Shown here in pieces: positions 1 through 10,900 of a DNA stretch of 64,000 nucleotides; positions within the stretch are counted from its first letter, which is position 1, and each line of letters starts with the position of its first letter. The notes beneath the pieces are model-generated. The model was not told the DNA's origin. It was given only the letters and a program-made list of their open reading frames with translations, and made no database searches. A program made the position numbers and the translations under genes. The stretch is taken from assembly GCF_000224145.3 (NCBI RefSeq), contig NC_020168.2, positions 1,675,290 to 1,739,289 of the forward strand, written 5' to 3'. The stretch comes from Ciona intestinalis (lineage: Eukaryota > Chordata > Ascidiacea > Phlebobranchia > Cionidae).

Positions 1-1195
1 TTTTGTTTTTTCTACCCCAACCAATATTAAATTTGTAATAAAACTGAGTTTAAAGTTATGTTTGTATGTTATTTTAATTAAATTAGTGATAATTAATTAA
101 TTTTAAGGGTAATGAAGTATTAAAATGATGATGTAGTTTATGTTTTAGATGAGGACTGTTAAGTTACTGGTCATTTTATTATTGTGCTGCTGAATTTAGT
201 TTAGACTAGGTCGGATGTCCTTTAGATTTTTAAAAGCGTTTATCATATAGTAAAATCAAGTGTAGTACTTCGGTTACTTTTTGTGCTTTATATAGGTTAT
301 GCAACTTATGGGCTTTGTTTTTAGTCTAATAAATGTTATTTGTTGGTAAGCTTATATTTAAAAGGAAGTAGTAAGGTAAAATAGTGAACTATAATAGGAA
401 GAAAAAGCTGTAGAATAAGGCTGTTAAAAGTATTTAGGAGATATTTTAACTTTTTGTGAAAAAAAAGGGTAAAGTTCAGATTTTTGAGAAAATGTGGACT
501 GCATAATGCATAATTTGTATGAATAATATTTGTATTATTACCCTGTACTTCCATTATTATTTTTTTTTTTGATAAAGTTAAGTTGGTTTCAAAAACATTA
601 TTATTTATTGCCCCGCTAATGGTTTTTTACCCCAAAGTCTGGGGAATAAAAAAGGTCCAAAATTTTGATTAACATTTTAGGTATAGAAATCCTACAATCA
701 TTTTTGGACATCAAGGTGATAATACTGTTCCTCCAGACTACAAATATGTTTTTTAAATATATTACCTTGGAGAAAATCGAAAGTTTATTTTTTTTGTTTT
801 CTGTTGTTTATTACCCCACTTGACTATATATAAATTTTTATATAAACATAGAAATACTACATACGTTTCTGGTCATCAAGGTATGATGACTACTGTTCCT
901 CCAGACTAAAAAAAATTATATAATACTTATTACTTGGGGGTTGGGGAGAAATCGAAAGTTTAGGTTTTCTGTTTTTATAACCCCACTTGACTCTCTCTCG
1001 CTATATATGTATATATATATATATGTGTAAAATTCTAAAGTGCAATAATTGGCATGTTATGGTAAAATATATTAGGTGGTTTCTGGTTTGTATACTTTCC
1101 TGTTTAAGTGTGGGACTACTCCGCTACTTCTTTGTCTTTATTTATTATTACTTATGCAATGATAGTTTGTTGTAAATCAGTTAAATCTCGTTTAG
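1..1195. other. AT-rich non-coding stretch, probably intron of the USP gene
   Basis: No reading frame here resembles a protein and the sequence is rich in A/T runs and TA microsatellite (about 1002-1025). It ends in a good acceptor (pyrimidine-rich, ag at 1194-1195) before the first recognisable USP exon, so I read it as intron. It contains an imperfect tandem duplication, listed separately. Confidence 0.6.
676..992. repeat. imperfect tandem duplication, about 160-bp unit, two copies
   Basis: The block from about 676 to 830 recurs from about 848 to 992. Both copies carry the order 'catcaaggt', 'actgttcctccagacta', 'gaaaatcgaaagttta/gagaaatcgaaagttta' and end 'accccacttgact'. The copies differ by small indels, so the duplication is not very recent. 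It lies in the intron upstream of the first visible USP exon. Confidence 0.7.
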
Positions 1196-3698
1196 GCAAA
1201 GGATGGTATTCCAAACAAAAGTTACCTCTCCCAGCAAGCACAACAACCACTTCGTTTACCAACGGTTGACAAAGCATTGGAAAACTGTCCAGCTGGAGGT
1301 CCTCTTCATATTAAACTTGTAGCAGAGTGGGACACAGATACCAAGTGTGGAATATTTGAAAAATTCCCAGAAGAAAAGGTAGATTTTTCAAATGTTGCTT
1401 TATTTTTACATCTTATTTATTGCAATGTCAGTGTACAGATTCTCTAAACTCTTTTTGAAAACATAAATCGAGCATTTTAAACTTTTAAAAATATTATCAT
1501 AAACTTACGTTGTACCGAATTTGCTTTGATATAAAATCACCAAGTGTTGGTTGTAACATAAAGTTGAATAATACCTCAATGTTATGAACAGTTGATGACA
1601 TTGTTTGTTTCTAATTGACTATATGTGTTAGTTAGCACAGTAGTTGTAATTACTAAAAGCCACTTAAGACCATATTGACATAGAAGTATTTGGCCCAGTT
1701 GAACTGTTTGAAGTACAAGTAGCCTTTTTTTAATATTTTATGCTTGTGTTGTGTAGTGTGGTATATTCTGCATGTTGATTGTGAATAATTACAGATTGTT
1801 TTTACATTTCATTAGTTAAATGTTGCATATGAAGAGGTGAAAGGCTGCATTTGTTATTTGCCATTGATCAGTATCAAATTATCTGTTGTTTGAAAGATTA
1901 TGTTAGCGATTTTTCATTCTAGGTTGAAGTCCAAGATAGTGTTCGACTACAAAAAGTTGTCCACCAACAACCAGTGACTTGCACATTGGAAGAATGCTTT
2001 GATCTTCATACTCAAGTGGAGGAGCTTGGAGCAGAGGATGCATGGTTGTGTCCACACTGTAAGAAACAACAGCAAGGCACAGTGAAGAAACTTAGCCTAC
2101 TAACCTTGCCTGATATATTGGTGTTACATTTAAAGCGTTTCCGAGTGACTGATGGACGCAGAACCAAACTTTGTACCAGGGTTGAGTTCCCGGTAACTGG
2201 GTTAAACATGTCAAAACATATATTTAGGTAAGATACAAAATATCTTTGCTAAAATTACTACTTAGTGTTTGTTAAAATTATCTATTGATTGCTAATTTTG
2301 TAAAAAGTTTTTATGATATAAACCAACTGTTGTATATTTGTCTGTGATGGGAGTACATTAGATAAGATTTTGTGGAGTATGTTAGCTCTAAATCTCTGAA
2401 ACCACGAATCTGTATATATATATATATATATATATATTATAACAAGCTTCTAGTTTTAAAATTATTTTCGTTACATTACAGCAATGATATGAATGGTCAC
2501 AGTTTGCCTGATTCACCAAAGTCTTATGGAAATGCTTGGAATCCAACCTACCCCCCGCATCTTCCAACCACAGTGGGACCAGAAGATCATTTGTATGATC
2601 TTTATGCTGTTTGCAACCATTATGGAAATCTTAACTCCGGTCACTATACTGCTTGTTGCAGCAACCCTTTAGATGGAAAATGGTAAAACATTAAATATTG
2701 TTTTGTTTAAACTTGTTGTATCTTAATAAATATAAACCAAAAGTGAATTTCAAGTCATTTACAACTGTAGATAGTGCTAAAAAAAGGTTGAAAAATATGA
2801 AAAAGTAATTTAAATAATAACTTCCACACCAACGTTTTGCTTATGCAAAATTTGATAAAAATTAGGTCCATGAAAAAACCCTAAATTTAATCTTTTGAAT
2901 ATCATTTTCTACATCATGTGCTACTTTATTAAACTCAACTTTTTTGTGTTCAGGTACTTGTTTGATGATAATCATACAGAAAGCATTACTGAAGATGCCC
3001 TTTCACCACAATCGGTTTACATCTTGTTTTATCAACGTCGATCTGCTTCAGCAGCGCTATCGTGTGGAGGTGCTTCAATAAACTCGGTCATGTCCGAACA
3101 TTGGGCATTTCAACTTCCACAGTTTAAACAAAAAATTCAGGTAATTTAGTTGTTTATTTGTCAAGTGTTATAAAAGTTATAAAAGGATTTGTGAATAAAT
3201 AAATATGTTTTACTTTTTTATTTTAGTGCAAGTAGTTTACCTATTTAGCCACGGCATGAGTATATAATATATTTTACATTTCAGCAGTTTAACTCACAAA
3301 GCCACCTGAATCATCACTCAGTTGCACAAGTGAGTCGAGTGAAAACATTCTCGGTGTCAAGAAAATCTGAGACTTTATCTTCACCTGTTGATGGCCACCT
3401 TGCTATGAAAATTAATTCCAACAACAACAGCAACAAAATTGCAGCTGCCGCAAGTAAACTGCAGGCTGCTAATAAAAGGAAAGAACCACGTCAGAGTGTT
3501 GTGAGCAGTGAAGATGTGGATGATGGTGGTTTCGACTCTCCTACTCGACCTTATCTACGAGGTCTTCGTCGCCAGGGATCAGCAATTATTGGAAAATCGA
3601 GGGAAGACGACAGAGATCGCAGTGAATTACGTGGTCGTCAATATCGCTCGTACAGACATAACAGGACCACGCGAAGGCAGCAATCAAGTCATGTGTGA
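1196..3698 (+). CDS. ubiquitin carboxyl-terminal hydrolase, USP31/USP43 type (3' part of gene)
   Basis: Deubiquitinating cysteine protease of the USP family; it cuts ubiquitin from substrates. Five exons are visible: 1196-1378, 1923-2227, 2482-2682, 2954-3140, 3285-3698, with phases that agree at every junction, giving the last 429 residues. In order: the palm segment with HIKLVAEWD, a zinc-ribbon CPHC (second CxxC pair), LVLHLKRF, YDLYAVCNHYGNLNSGHYTA carrying the catalytic His, YLFDDNH with the third catalytic residue, and VYILFYQRR closing the domain. The closest relatives I know are vertebrate USP31 and USP43. The catalytic Cys box lies upstream, outside the window. The tail after the domain (about 200 residues) is Ser/Arg-rich, much shorter than in the human proteins, and ends QQSSHV. 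The last exon has a tandem acceptor (cagcag at 3282-3287) that may add or drop one Gln. Which paralogue it is cannot be settled here. Confidence 0.88.
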
Positions 3699-4415
3699 TA
3701 AACTTTTTTGGCTTTTCAATTCTGTAAAATCTTAAATTTCCTACTTGTAGACTTTCTAATTATTTTACACCAAGTTTTTACTGTAGCTCCATTACGAGTT
3801 TGGTATAATGTGGTACGGATCAGAATGTTAACACTTTTTTGTACATCTGTCATATTTTTGTGCTGTCACTGTGATGTTCACCATTGTGTAAGCAGTTTTT
3901 TGATCAGTATTTCTCTTGTTGGTTTTGTACAAGAGTATTGTACTGTTGTGCAGAATCACGTAAGTTTTTATCAATATATTCTCACTTTAAATCATATGAC
4001 ACTCTTTATAAACTGGTGCAGAACAATAACATTGTGATAATACGCGGTGCCTTTGTCTTAATATGTTGTGGTACTTGCATGAGCTTTACAAGCTTGTCAG
4101 TGGTGCAATATCATACACCAATTTAAAGTTTTTATTCGGCATTTCCACTCTTGAGTATATTGTGCTTGATGATCTTCATACACTTCAATTCTATAGATTG
4201 TTTATAGAGGTTTTCTTTTAATTAGTGTGTGCTTCCTTTGTATCATTCACTGCCACAAATTCACATAATATTGTCTGTTAAACGTAATTTTTCGCTTATT
4301 GATTCTTGTGGCATATTTACGTCATTGTTTGTGATTTTCAGTAGATTTTTTTAATTTTTTTCTTGAATATGTTGCATTTAATAACCGCATTTTTAATATA
4401 TCTTTAATCATCTTC
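3699..4415 (+). other. 3' UTR and intergenic sequence after the USP gene
   Basis: T-rich sequence without a supportable gene. No canonical AATAAA was found between the stop codon and 4415, so the 3' end of the USP transcript cannot be placed. Confidence 0.5.
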
Positions 4416-4696
4416 TATATTAATGATAACATAAAGCTTTCCTATTTAAGCAACAGTGTGGTGGTTAGTGTAGCTCTTATGAATTCATCATTCCAGAATA
4501 TGGGCATAACCTTTCATTACATTCGATCATTTCAAATACGAGCAGTTTGAAATTATGGACACCAAATGTTTATATTTTGACTCTGGCGGATAAGTCTGGT
4601 TCCTGCATTATGACGCTGATTTTCAGGCGTGGCGTTGAAGAAGCTTTTATTGTGTATGTAGGAACTCAGTTACGATAACGATAATAATGGCCGCCG
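4416..4696. repeat. 5' flank of minisatellite, copy 1
   Basis: About 280 bp of unique-looking sequence that leads into the GTAC array. It recurs at 5934-6213 with only about four differences (substitutions plus a one-base indel), so flank and array were duplicated together or the assembly placed two alleles in tandem. Confidence 0.9.
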
Positions 4697-5883
4697 GTAC
4701 ATGCTGTACAAGCGGGTACATGCTGTACAAGCTGGTACATGCTGTACAAGCGGGTACATGCGGTACATGCTGTACAAGCGGGTACATGCTGTACAAGCGG
4801 GTACATGCTGTACAAGCGGGTACATGCTGTACAAGCGGGTACATGCTGTACAAGCGGGTACATGCGGTACATGCTGTACAAGCGGGTACATGTGGTACAT
4901 GCTGTACAAGCGGGTACATGTGGTACAAGCGGGTACATGCGGTACAAGCGGGTACATGCGGTACATGCTGTACAAGCGGGTACATGTGGTACAAGCGGGT
5001 ACATGCTGTACAAGCGGGTACATGCTGTACAAACGGGTACATGCTGTACATGCTGTACAAGCGGGTACATGCTGATACAAGCGGGTACATGCGGTACAAT
5101 CTGTACATGCTGTACATGCGGTACATGCGGTACATGCTGTACAAGCGGGTACATGCGGTACATGCTGTACATGCGGGTACATGCGATACAAGCGGGTACA
5201 TGCGGTACAATCTGTACATGCTGTACAAGCGGGTACATGCGGTACAATCTGTACATGCTGTACATGCTGTACAAGCGGGTACATGCTGTACATGCTGTAC
5301 AAGCGGGTACATGCTGTACAAGCGGGTACATGCTGTACAAACGGGTACATGCGGTACATGCTGTACAAGCGGGTACATGCGATACAAGCGGGTACATGCG
5401 GTACAATCTGTACATGCTGTACAAGCGGGTACATGCGGTACAATCTGTACATGCTGTACAAGCGGGTACATGCGGTACAATCTGTACATGCTGTACATGC
5501 TGTACAAGCGGGTACATGCTGTACATGCTGTACAAGCGGGTACATGCTGTACAAGCGGGTACATGTGGTACAAGCGGGTACATGCTGTACAAGCGGGTAC
5601 ATGCGATACAAGCGGGTACATGCGGTACAATCTGTACATGCTGTACAAGCGGGTACATGCGGTACAATCTGTACATGCTGTACATGCTGTACAAGCGGGT
5701 ACATGCTGTACATGCTGTACATGCGGTACATGCTGTACAAGCGGGTACATGCTGTACAAGCGGGTACATGCGGTACATGCTGTACATGTGTACAAGCGGG
5801 TACATGCGGTACATCTGTACATGCTGTACATGCGGTACATGCGGTACATGCTGTACATGCTGTACATGCTGTACATGCGGTAC
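4697..5883. repeat. GTAC minisatellite, array 1 (mixed 9/10-bp monomers)
   Basis: Continuous array in which every monomer starts with GTAC: GTACATGCT, GTACATGCG, GTACATGTG, GTACAATCT and the 10-mer GTACAAGCGG, mixed into higher-order patterns such as GTACATGCT+GTACAAGCGG (19 bp). It runs into an N gap at 5884, so the true length is unknown. Because most monomers are 9 bp and lack stops, very long open frames exist on both strands; these are repeat artefacts, not genes. Confidence 0.97.
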
Positions 5884-5933
5884 NNNNNNNNNNNNNNNNN
5901 NNNNNNNNNNNNNNNNNNNNNNNNNNNNNNNNN
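5884..5933. other. assembly gap (50 N)
   Basis: Run of 50 N between array 1 and the second copy of the flank. The round size suggests a placeholder rather than a measured length. Confidence 0.99.
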
Positions 5934-6213
5934 TATATTAATGATAACATAAAGCTTTCCTATTTAAGCAACAGTGTGCTGGTTAGTGTAGCTCTTATGA
6001 ATTTATCATTCCAGATATGGGCATAACCTTTCATTACATTCGATCATTTCAAATACGAGCAGTTTGAAATTATGGACACCAAATGTTTATATTTTGACTC
6101 TGGCGGATAAGTCTGGTTCCTGCATTATGACGCTGATTTTCAGGCGTGGCGTTAAAGAAGCTTTTATTGTGTATGTAGGAACTCAGTTACGATAACGATA
6201 ATAATGGCCGCCG
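5934..6213. repeat. 5' flank of minisatellite, copy 2
   Basis: Near-identical to 4416-4696. The copy starts exactly at the end of the N gap, which is what a misjoined second allele or a true tandem duplication would both give. Confidence 0.9.
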
Positions 6214-6993
6214 GTACATGCTGTACAAGCGGGTACATGCTGTACAAGCTGGTACATGCTGTACAAGCGGGTACATGTGGTACAAGCGGGTACATGCGGT
6301 ACAAACGGGTACATGCGGTACTTGCTGTACAAGCGGGTACATGTGGTACAAGCGGGTACATGCTGTACAAGCGGGTACATGCTGTACAAACGGGTACATG
6401 CGGTACATGCTGTACAAGCGGGTACATGCGATACAAGCGGGTACATGCGATACAAGCGGGTACATGCGATACAAGCGGGTACATGCGGTACATGCTGTAC
6501 AAGCGGGTACATGCGGTACAATCTGTACAATCTGTACAATCTGTACAATCTGTACAATCTGTACAATCTGTACAATCTGTACAATCTGTACAATCTGTAC
6601 AATCTGTACAATCTGTACAATCTGTACAATCTGTACAATCTGTACAATCTGTACAATCTGTACAATCTGTACAATCTGTACAATCTGTACAATCTGTACA
6701 ATCTGTACAATCTGTACAATCTGTACAATCTGTACAATCTGTACAATCTGTACAATCTGTACAATCTGTACAATCTGTACAATCTGTACAATCTGTACAA
6801 TCTGTACAATCTGTACATGCTGTACAAGCGGGTACTTGCGGTACTTGCGGTACTTGCGGTACTTGCGGTACTTGCGGTACTTGCGGTACTTGCGGTACTT
6901 GCGGTACTTGCGGTACTTGCGGTACTTGCGGTACTTGCGGTACTTGCGGTACTTGCGGTACTTGCGGTACTTGCGGTACTTGCGGTACTTGCC
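6214..6993. repeat. GTAC minisatellite, array 2, with two homogeneous blocks
   Basis: The same monomers as array 1 fill 6214-6515. Then GTACAATCT is repeated 33 times without error (6516-6812), a short mixed link follows, and GTACTTGCG is repeated 17 times perfectly with an 18th copy ending in c (6832-6993). GTACTTGCG is rare elsewhere (one near 6314). The 3' boundary with ordinary sequence is at 6993/6994. Confidence 0.97.
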
Positions 6994-7011
6994 ATCATAA
7001 TATCATACCGT

Positions 7012-7240
7012 TATAAATTGGCAGCAATTCAAAAATATATTAAAACACACCAGGAGTTATTTAATGATTTTCACAATAGGTTTACCAATTCAAATACACA
7101 CAGAGTAAGACGGAAAAACGTATAATCCTTGTTAAATTTCAGAATTTAATTATTGGAAACATACGTAAATACCACGAAATAATATTAAACGAAACTCAAG
7201 TTTAAACATTCTTTCTTTGCCCTGCTAATATGCTGTGAGA
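7012..7240. repeat. partial copy of MITE family B
   Basis: Sequence around 'aacacaccaggagttattta' and 'ataccacgaaataatatta' matches the interior of the longer copies at 18922-19275, 37756-38107 and 62951-63277. The end carrying the 'gatggaac(a/c)cttaagcacatattg' terminus is missing here, removed where the minisatellite begins. Confidence 0.75.
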
Positions 7241-7624
7241 GAGTATATACGGGTTGAATGATGGCGTCACAGCCACACAAAGCCGTGCGTCAGAATTGCA
7301 CGAGAGAACTTAAGAAAAAAGCAGCCGGACTTTCGGATGTTTAGTTTCTACCGCACTGAGTGCAATTTTTCTAAGTTCTTTGAATTGGTGGGGGTTTGGC
7401 TTTAACGGTAGACGTAACAATGTGCTTCGTGTTTCTTTTTTGTGACTTCGTGACCAAGCGTCATGCACAACTAACGTCTTAAAGACGTACAAACGCAGAT
7501 CAGACGAGGCTTGAGTTGTCAGTTTATGTAACTCGTATTGTGCGGCAACGTCGAGGACACGTTAATATGACGGATAACTTAAAACAATGACGACGTGCTA
7601 ATTAATTAAAAAAATGAATAAACG

Positions 7625-7870
7625 TAACTTGCTTTAGCCTTGCGTGGCCGGAAATGACAGTGGTTATTATAACACTGGTGTTCTGTCTTAGACACCTGGT
7701 GTCAGCTACAAGTTACCATGATTTTTTGCTTGACTGTATTCTATGGTTGACAATTTAGACAACCCATTAATGACCACAGGGTTGAAGCAATTGTTAAGTG
7801 TTTGCCCAAGGAGATCATGCCCCCACAATGGTAGCGCAGCGAAGAGACACTTTACCATGGCGCAGTATTT
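7625..7870 (-). repeat. tRNA-derived SINE, diverged copy
   Basis: Read on the minus strand it has the order tRNA-like head, core (reverse complement of 'gtgtttgcccaagg'), and tail 'ggctaaagcaagttac'. It is the most diverged of the copies in the window and lies just upstream of the sphingosine kinase start. Confidence 0.75.
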
Positions 7871-7918
7871 CAATTTGTATTTCTTTACCGAATTAAATTA
7901 ACATACATATATATTGCT

Positions 7919-7930
7919 TCTAATCTACAG
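7919..7930 (+). promoter_or_regulatory. acceptor-like site before the sphingosine kinase start (possible trans-splice acceptor)
   Basis: A pyrimidine-containing tract ending 'ctaatctacag' lies 19 bases before the chosen ATG at 7950. No upstream coding exon is evident, so this may be a spliced-leader acceptor or the 3' end of a 5'UTR intron. Between it and the ATG sits an out-of-frame ATG (7940) that opens a 7-codon uORF overlapping the main start. Confidence 0.5.
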
Positions 7931-7949
7931 TACTTTTCCATGTTAGAAA

Positions 7950-10900
7950 ATGACGGGAGATGATAGAAATACAACAACGCTGTTGTCATCGCTGTTCGTC
8001 TTGTATCCTAAGAAAACCACTGCACAGGTTACACTTACAAATAAAGAAGTCATAATAGAAATTGACCAGGACAAGAATAAATATACTGAAAAAATATCAT
8101 TGGACGATGTAATAGGTAAATTCAGTTGTTAATTTTGTTAGGACTGTAGTTTTTATTTAGTTTTTGTTGAGTTTTTTCTACATAGTTTTATTTTAATGAA
8201 GCCTGATATTAAATTTATTGTTTTAATTTACTTTTGATTAAATTGTCAAATAACATGATTGCGATAAAAAAAGGACTTATATGTATACATATCATAATTG
8301 TTTCACAGTAACATATTCATAGGTTGTCATGTACTGGAGGGAAACCACACCACAGGTTGTGATTGGTACCTCTGCATATTTTCCTATCCTTTAAAAAAGA
8401 AGTTGTTTAAGGGAATGATAAGGCACAGAATCACAAGGTAATACTTTGCATGTTTTATTTAAGATTTGTTTAATTTGGTTATTTTAAGATAAGTTTTTGT
8501 TGTTGGTTTATTTTAGTAAATTTACTGTGTTTTTTTGTTCAACTGTAGGTCACTGGGTATTATTTCAAGCAAGGACAGAAACAATAACAAAGAAATCGCA
8601 GAAAAATGGAAATGTGTTATCAAGTATTTAATATCAGGAAAAACTGTCACAAAATCGGAAGGTATTGCATTGATTAATATGTTTCTATATTTGATATGGT
8701 TAAAATAGAACTAGTTTTTTAACTACATTGTTAATTCAGTAAAATATGTGAAATAGTGTATAAAACAAATTACTTAAATAATAAAAATACATTTATAAAT
8801 ATATAAAACACCAGTAAGAACACCTTTCCTACATTCGGTACCCTTGTATAGCTTTCAAACAAACAGCACCCCACATAAGAAAAAAAACAAATTTGTCATC
8901 ACCACCTAGCAAAAATTGTGTACCTACTTCTTCTCATATTGCCATGTCAATTTTTTAAATATAGAAGAATTGATTAACTGAAAAATAATTTTTTATTTGG
9001 GAAGGGCCACCAAAACTGATTATTTGTTTTCTGTGTCAGTTGAATCTGTGGTAGAATTACCTTCGAGGCGATACATAGTATATGTCAACCCATTCAGTGG
9101 ACAGGGTAAAGCAGTAGAGATGTACAATGGACCAGTTCGCTCAATGTTGGCGGAAGCTGAAGTAAAACATAAAATGATTAAAACAAGTAAGACTCGTAAT
9201 TAGGTGAAGGAAACATATACAGGAGGCATTACTCACACGATAACTGTGAATATACTGGAAGTGATTCCAACATTGTTACGCAATATCTGTGTCATTGAAT
9301 AATAATAGTGAGGATTGTGACATAGTGGCTTTAATGCTAACCCAACGAAAACAATACAAACAATTGCAAAATGGGGCTCCTTTTAATAATCTGTTTTGCG
9401 AGATTGATTTATGAGTAGAATTTTGAAATGCCAGTAATACTGCAGCTTACTATTTTCAGAAAATATTCTTTAAAACCTAATTAAATTACATGTTAACGCT
9501 TGTTTTGGTTTTATAATTAATGCTGGCATTTCATTTATCAGGAAATAATAACATTTAATTAATTAAATCGTGTAAGCAGAAACGTGAATTTAATTAGAGT
9601 TTCTACTAGGACCGTTTTGCACCACGAAATTTAACACTGTAATGTTTTGCTCAATGTTCGATTGACTGTTTGAATTGTTTGCTTCATAATAATGATTGAT
9701 TAAAACGTGGATTAAAGCATATTAGGAGAGCATGTTAAGTAAAAATTTATTGATTAAAAAATGTAAACCCAACGAAAAAGACGCAGATTTATTTTCATCA
9801 TTAAATTTAAATCTTGCAGATAAGTTAAAAAGTTGTTCTTGTTACTGCTATATCGGTGTGGTGTGTGAGGTCTTATAGCCAATCATTTAAAGGGGCATAC
9901 CAACTAAAAACCTACCTTTAGGGTACATTTGCGCATATTTATCTATACACAAATTTTGATTTTCTGTTGGTATGCTCCTATAATAGACATTGAACTTGAG
10001 TCAAAGTTGGCTCCTTAGCCCAATTGCTGTTACATATTTTATTAATCCTCTTTTTAATTATAAATATATCTGAATCATTTATTAAATTTGTGTTGCAGAA
10101 TATGCTGGTCATGCTAAGGAAATGGTAAAAGAAGTAAACCTCAGTGATTGTGATGGCATAATTATTGTTTCTGGTGATGGCTTAGTTCATGAGGTAAATT
10201 CTCTGAAACACTTATTGATTTAGTAACTCTGTTTGATTTCTGTCAACATAATAATAAGTAACTACTTCATAAAGGTAATAAATGGTTTGATGGAGAGGAA
10301 AGATTGGAAGACAGCGATAAAAACCCCAATTGGAATTGTTCCAGGTGGATCCGGTAACGCCCTTGCTGCCTCAGTTATCTATGCCTCAACAGGGTGAGTT
10401 TGTGCAACAAACCAAACATTTCACTTCAATCTCTTTCTGTTATGTGTGGTATCTCTGGTGTGTAGTGGTGTTTCTACTTGGTGTGGAGCATGTCTCAATA
10501 ACATTATGCCATAGTTAGAGACTCTAGTTTGAAAATGATGAAAAGACCACCCCCTACAACAGATTGTGGGTAGTTTAGTTATTAAAAATTTATATTTCAG
10601 ATGTCACAAAATAGTTTGTAGTTGTACTATTGTACAAGAGGGTTTATCAACCATGGATTAATATGTTGCATGATTGATATGCAGCATCTAAGTTGGGGGC
10701 ACATTAATTACTGTTATGGGTCACGCTTGTTGAAGACTTGATGTAGATGTACAGTCAGATAAATGATCATTACGTGTCTTACGACATTAAGAGACAACGC
10801 ACAGAAGTTTACTATATATGGTGCGTTACTTGCTTGGCAACAATAAGCGCCATTTGTTGCTAAGATATTAATAGGAAATGAGCCACAAGTTTACTATATA

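Noticed and set aside
4697-6993. CRISPR-like regular spacing
   Set aside because: Monomers are directly adjacent with no unique spacers, and the host is eukaryotic.
4647-7125. Several open frames of 270-426 codons on both strands over the GTAC arrays
   Set aside because: They come from 9-bp stop-free monomers read in every frame on both strands; the products are pure repeats (TACTACT, LYRLYR, VQSVQS) and span N gaps.
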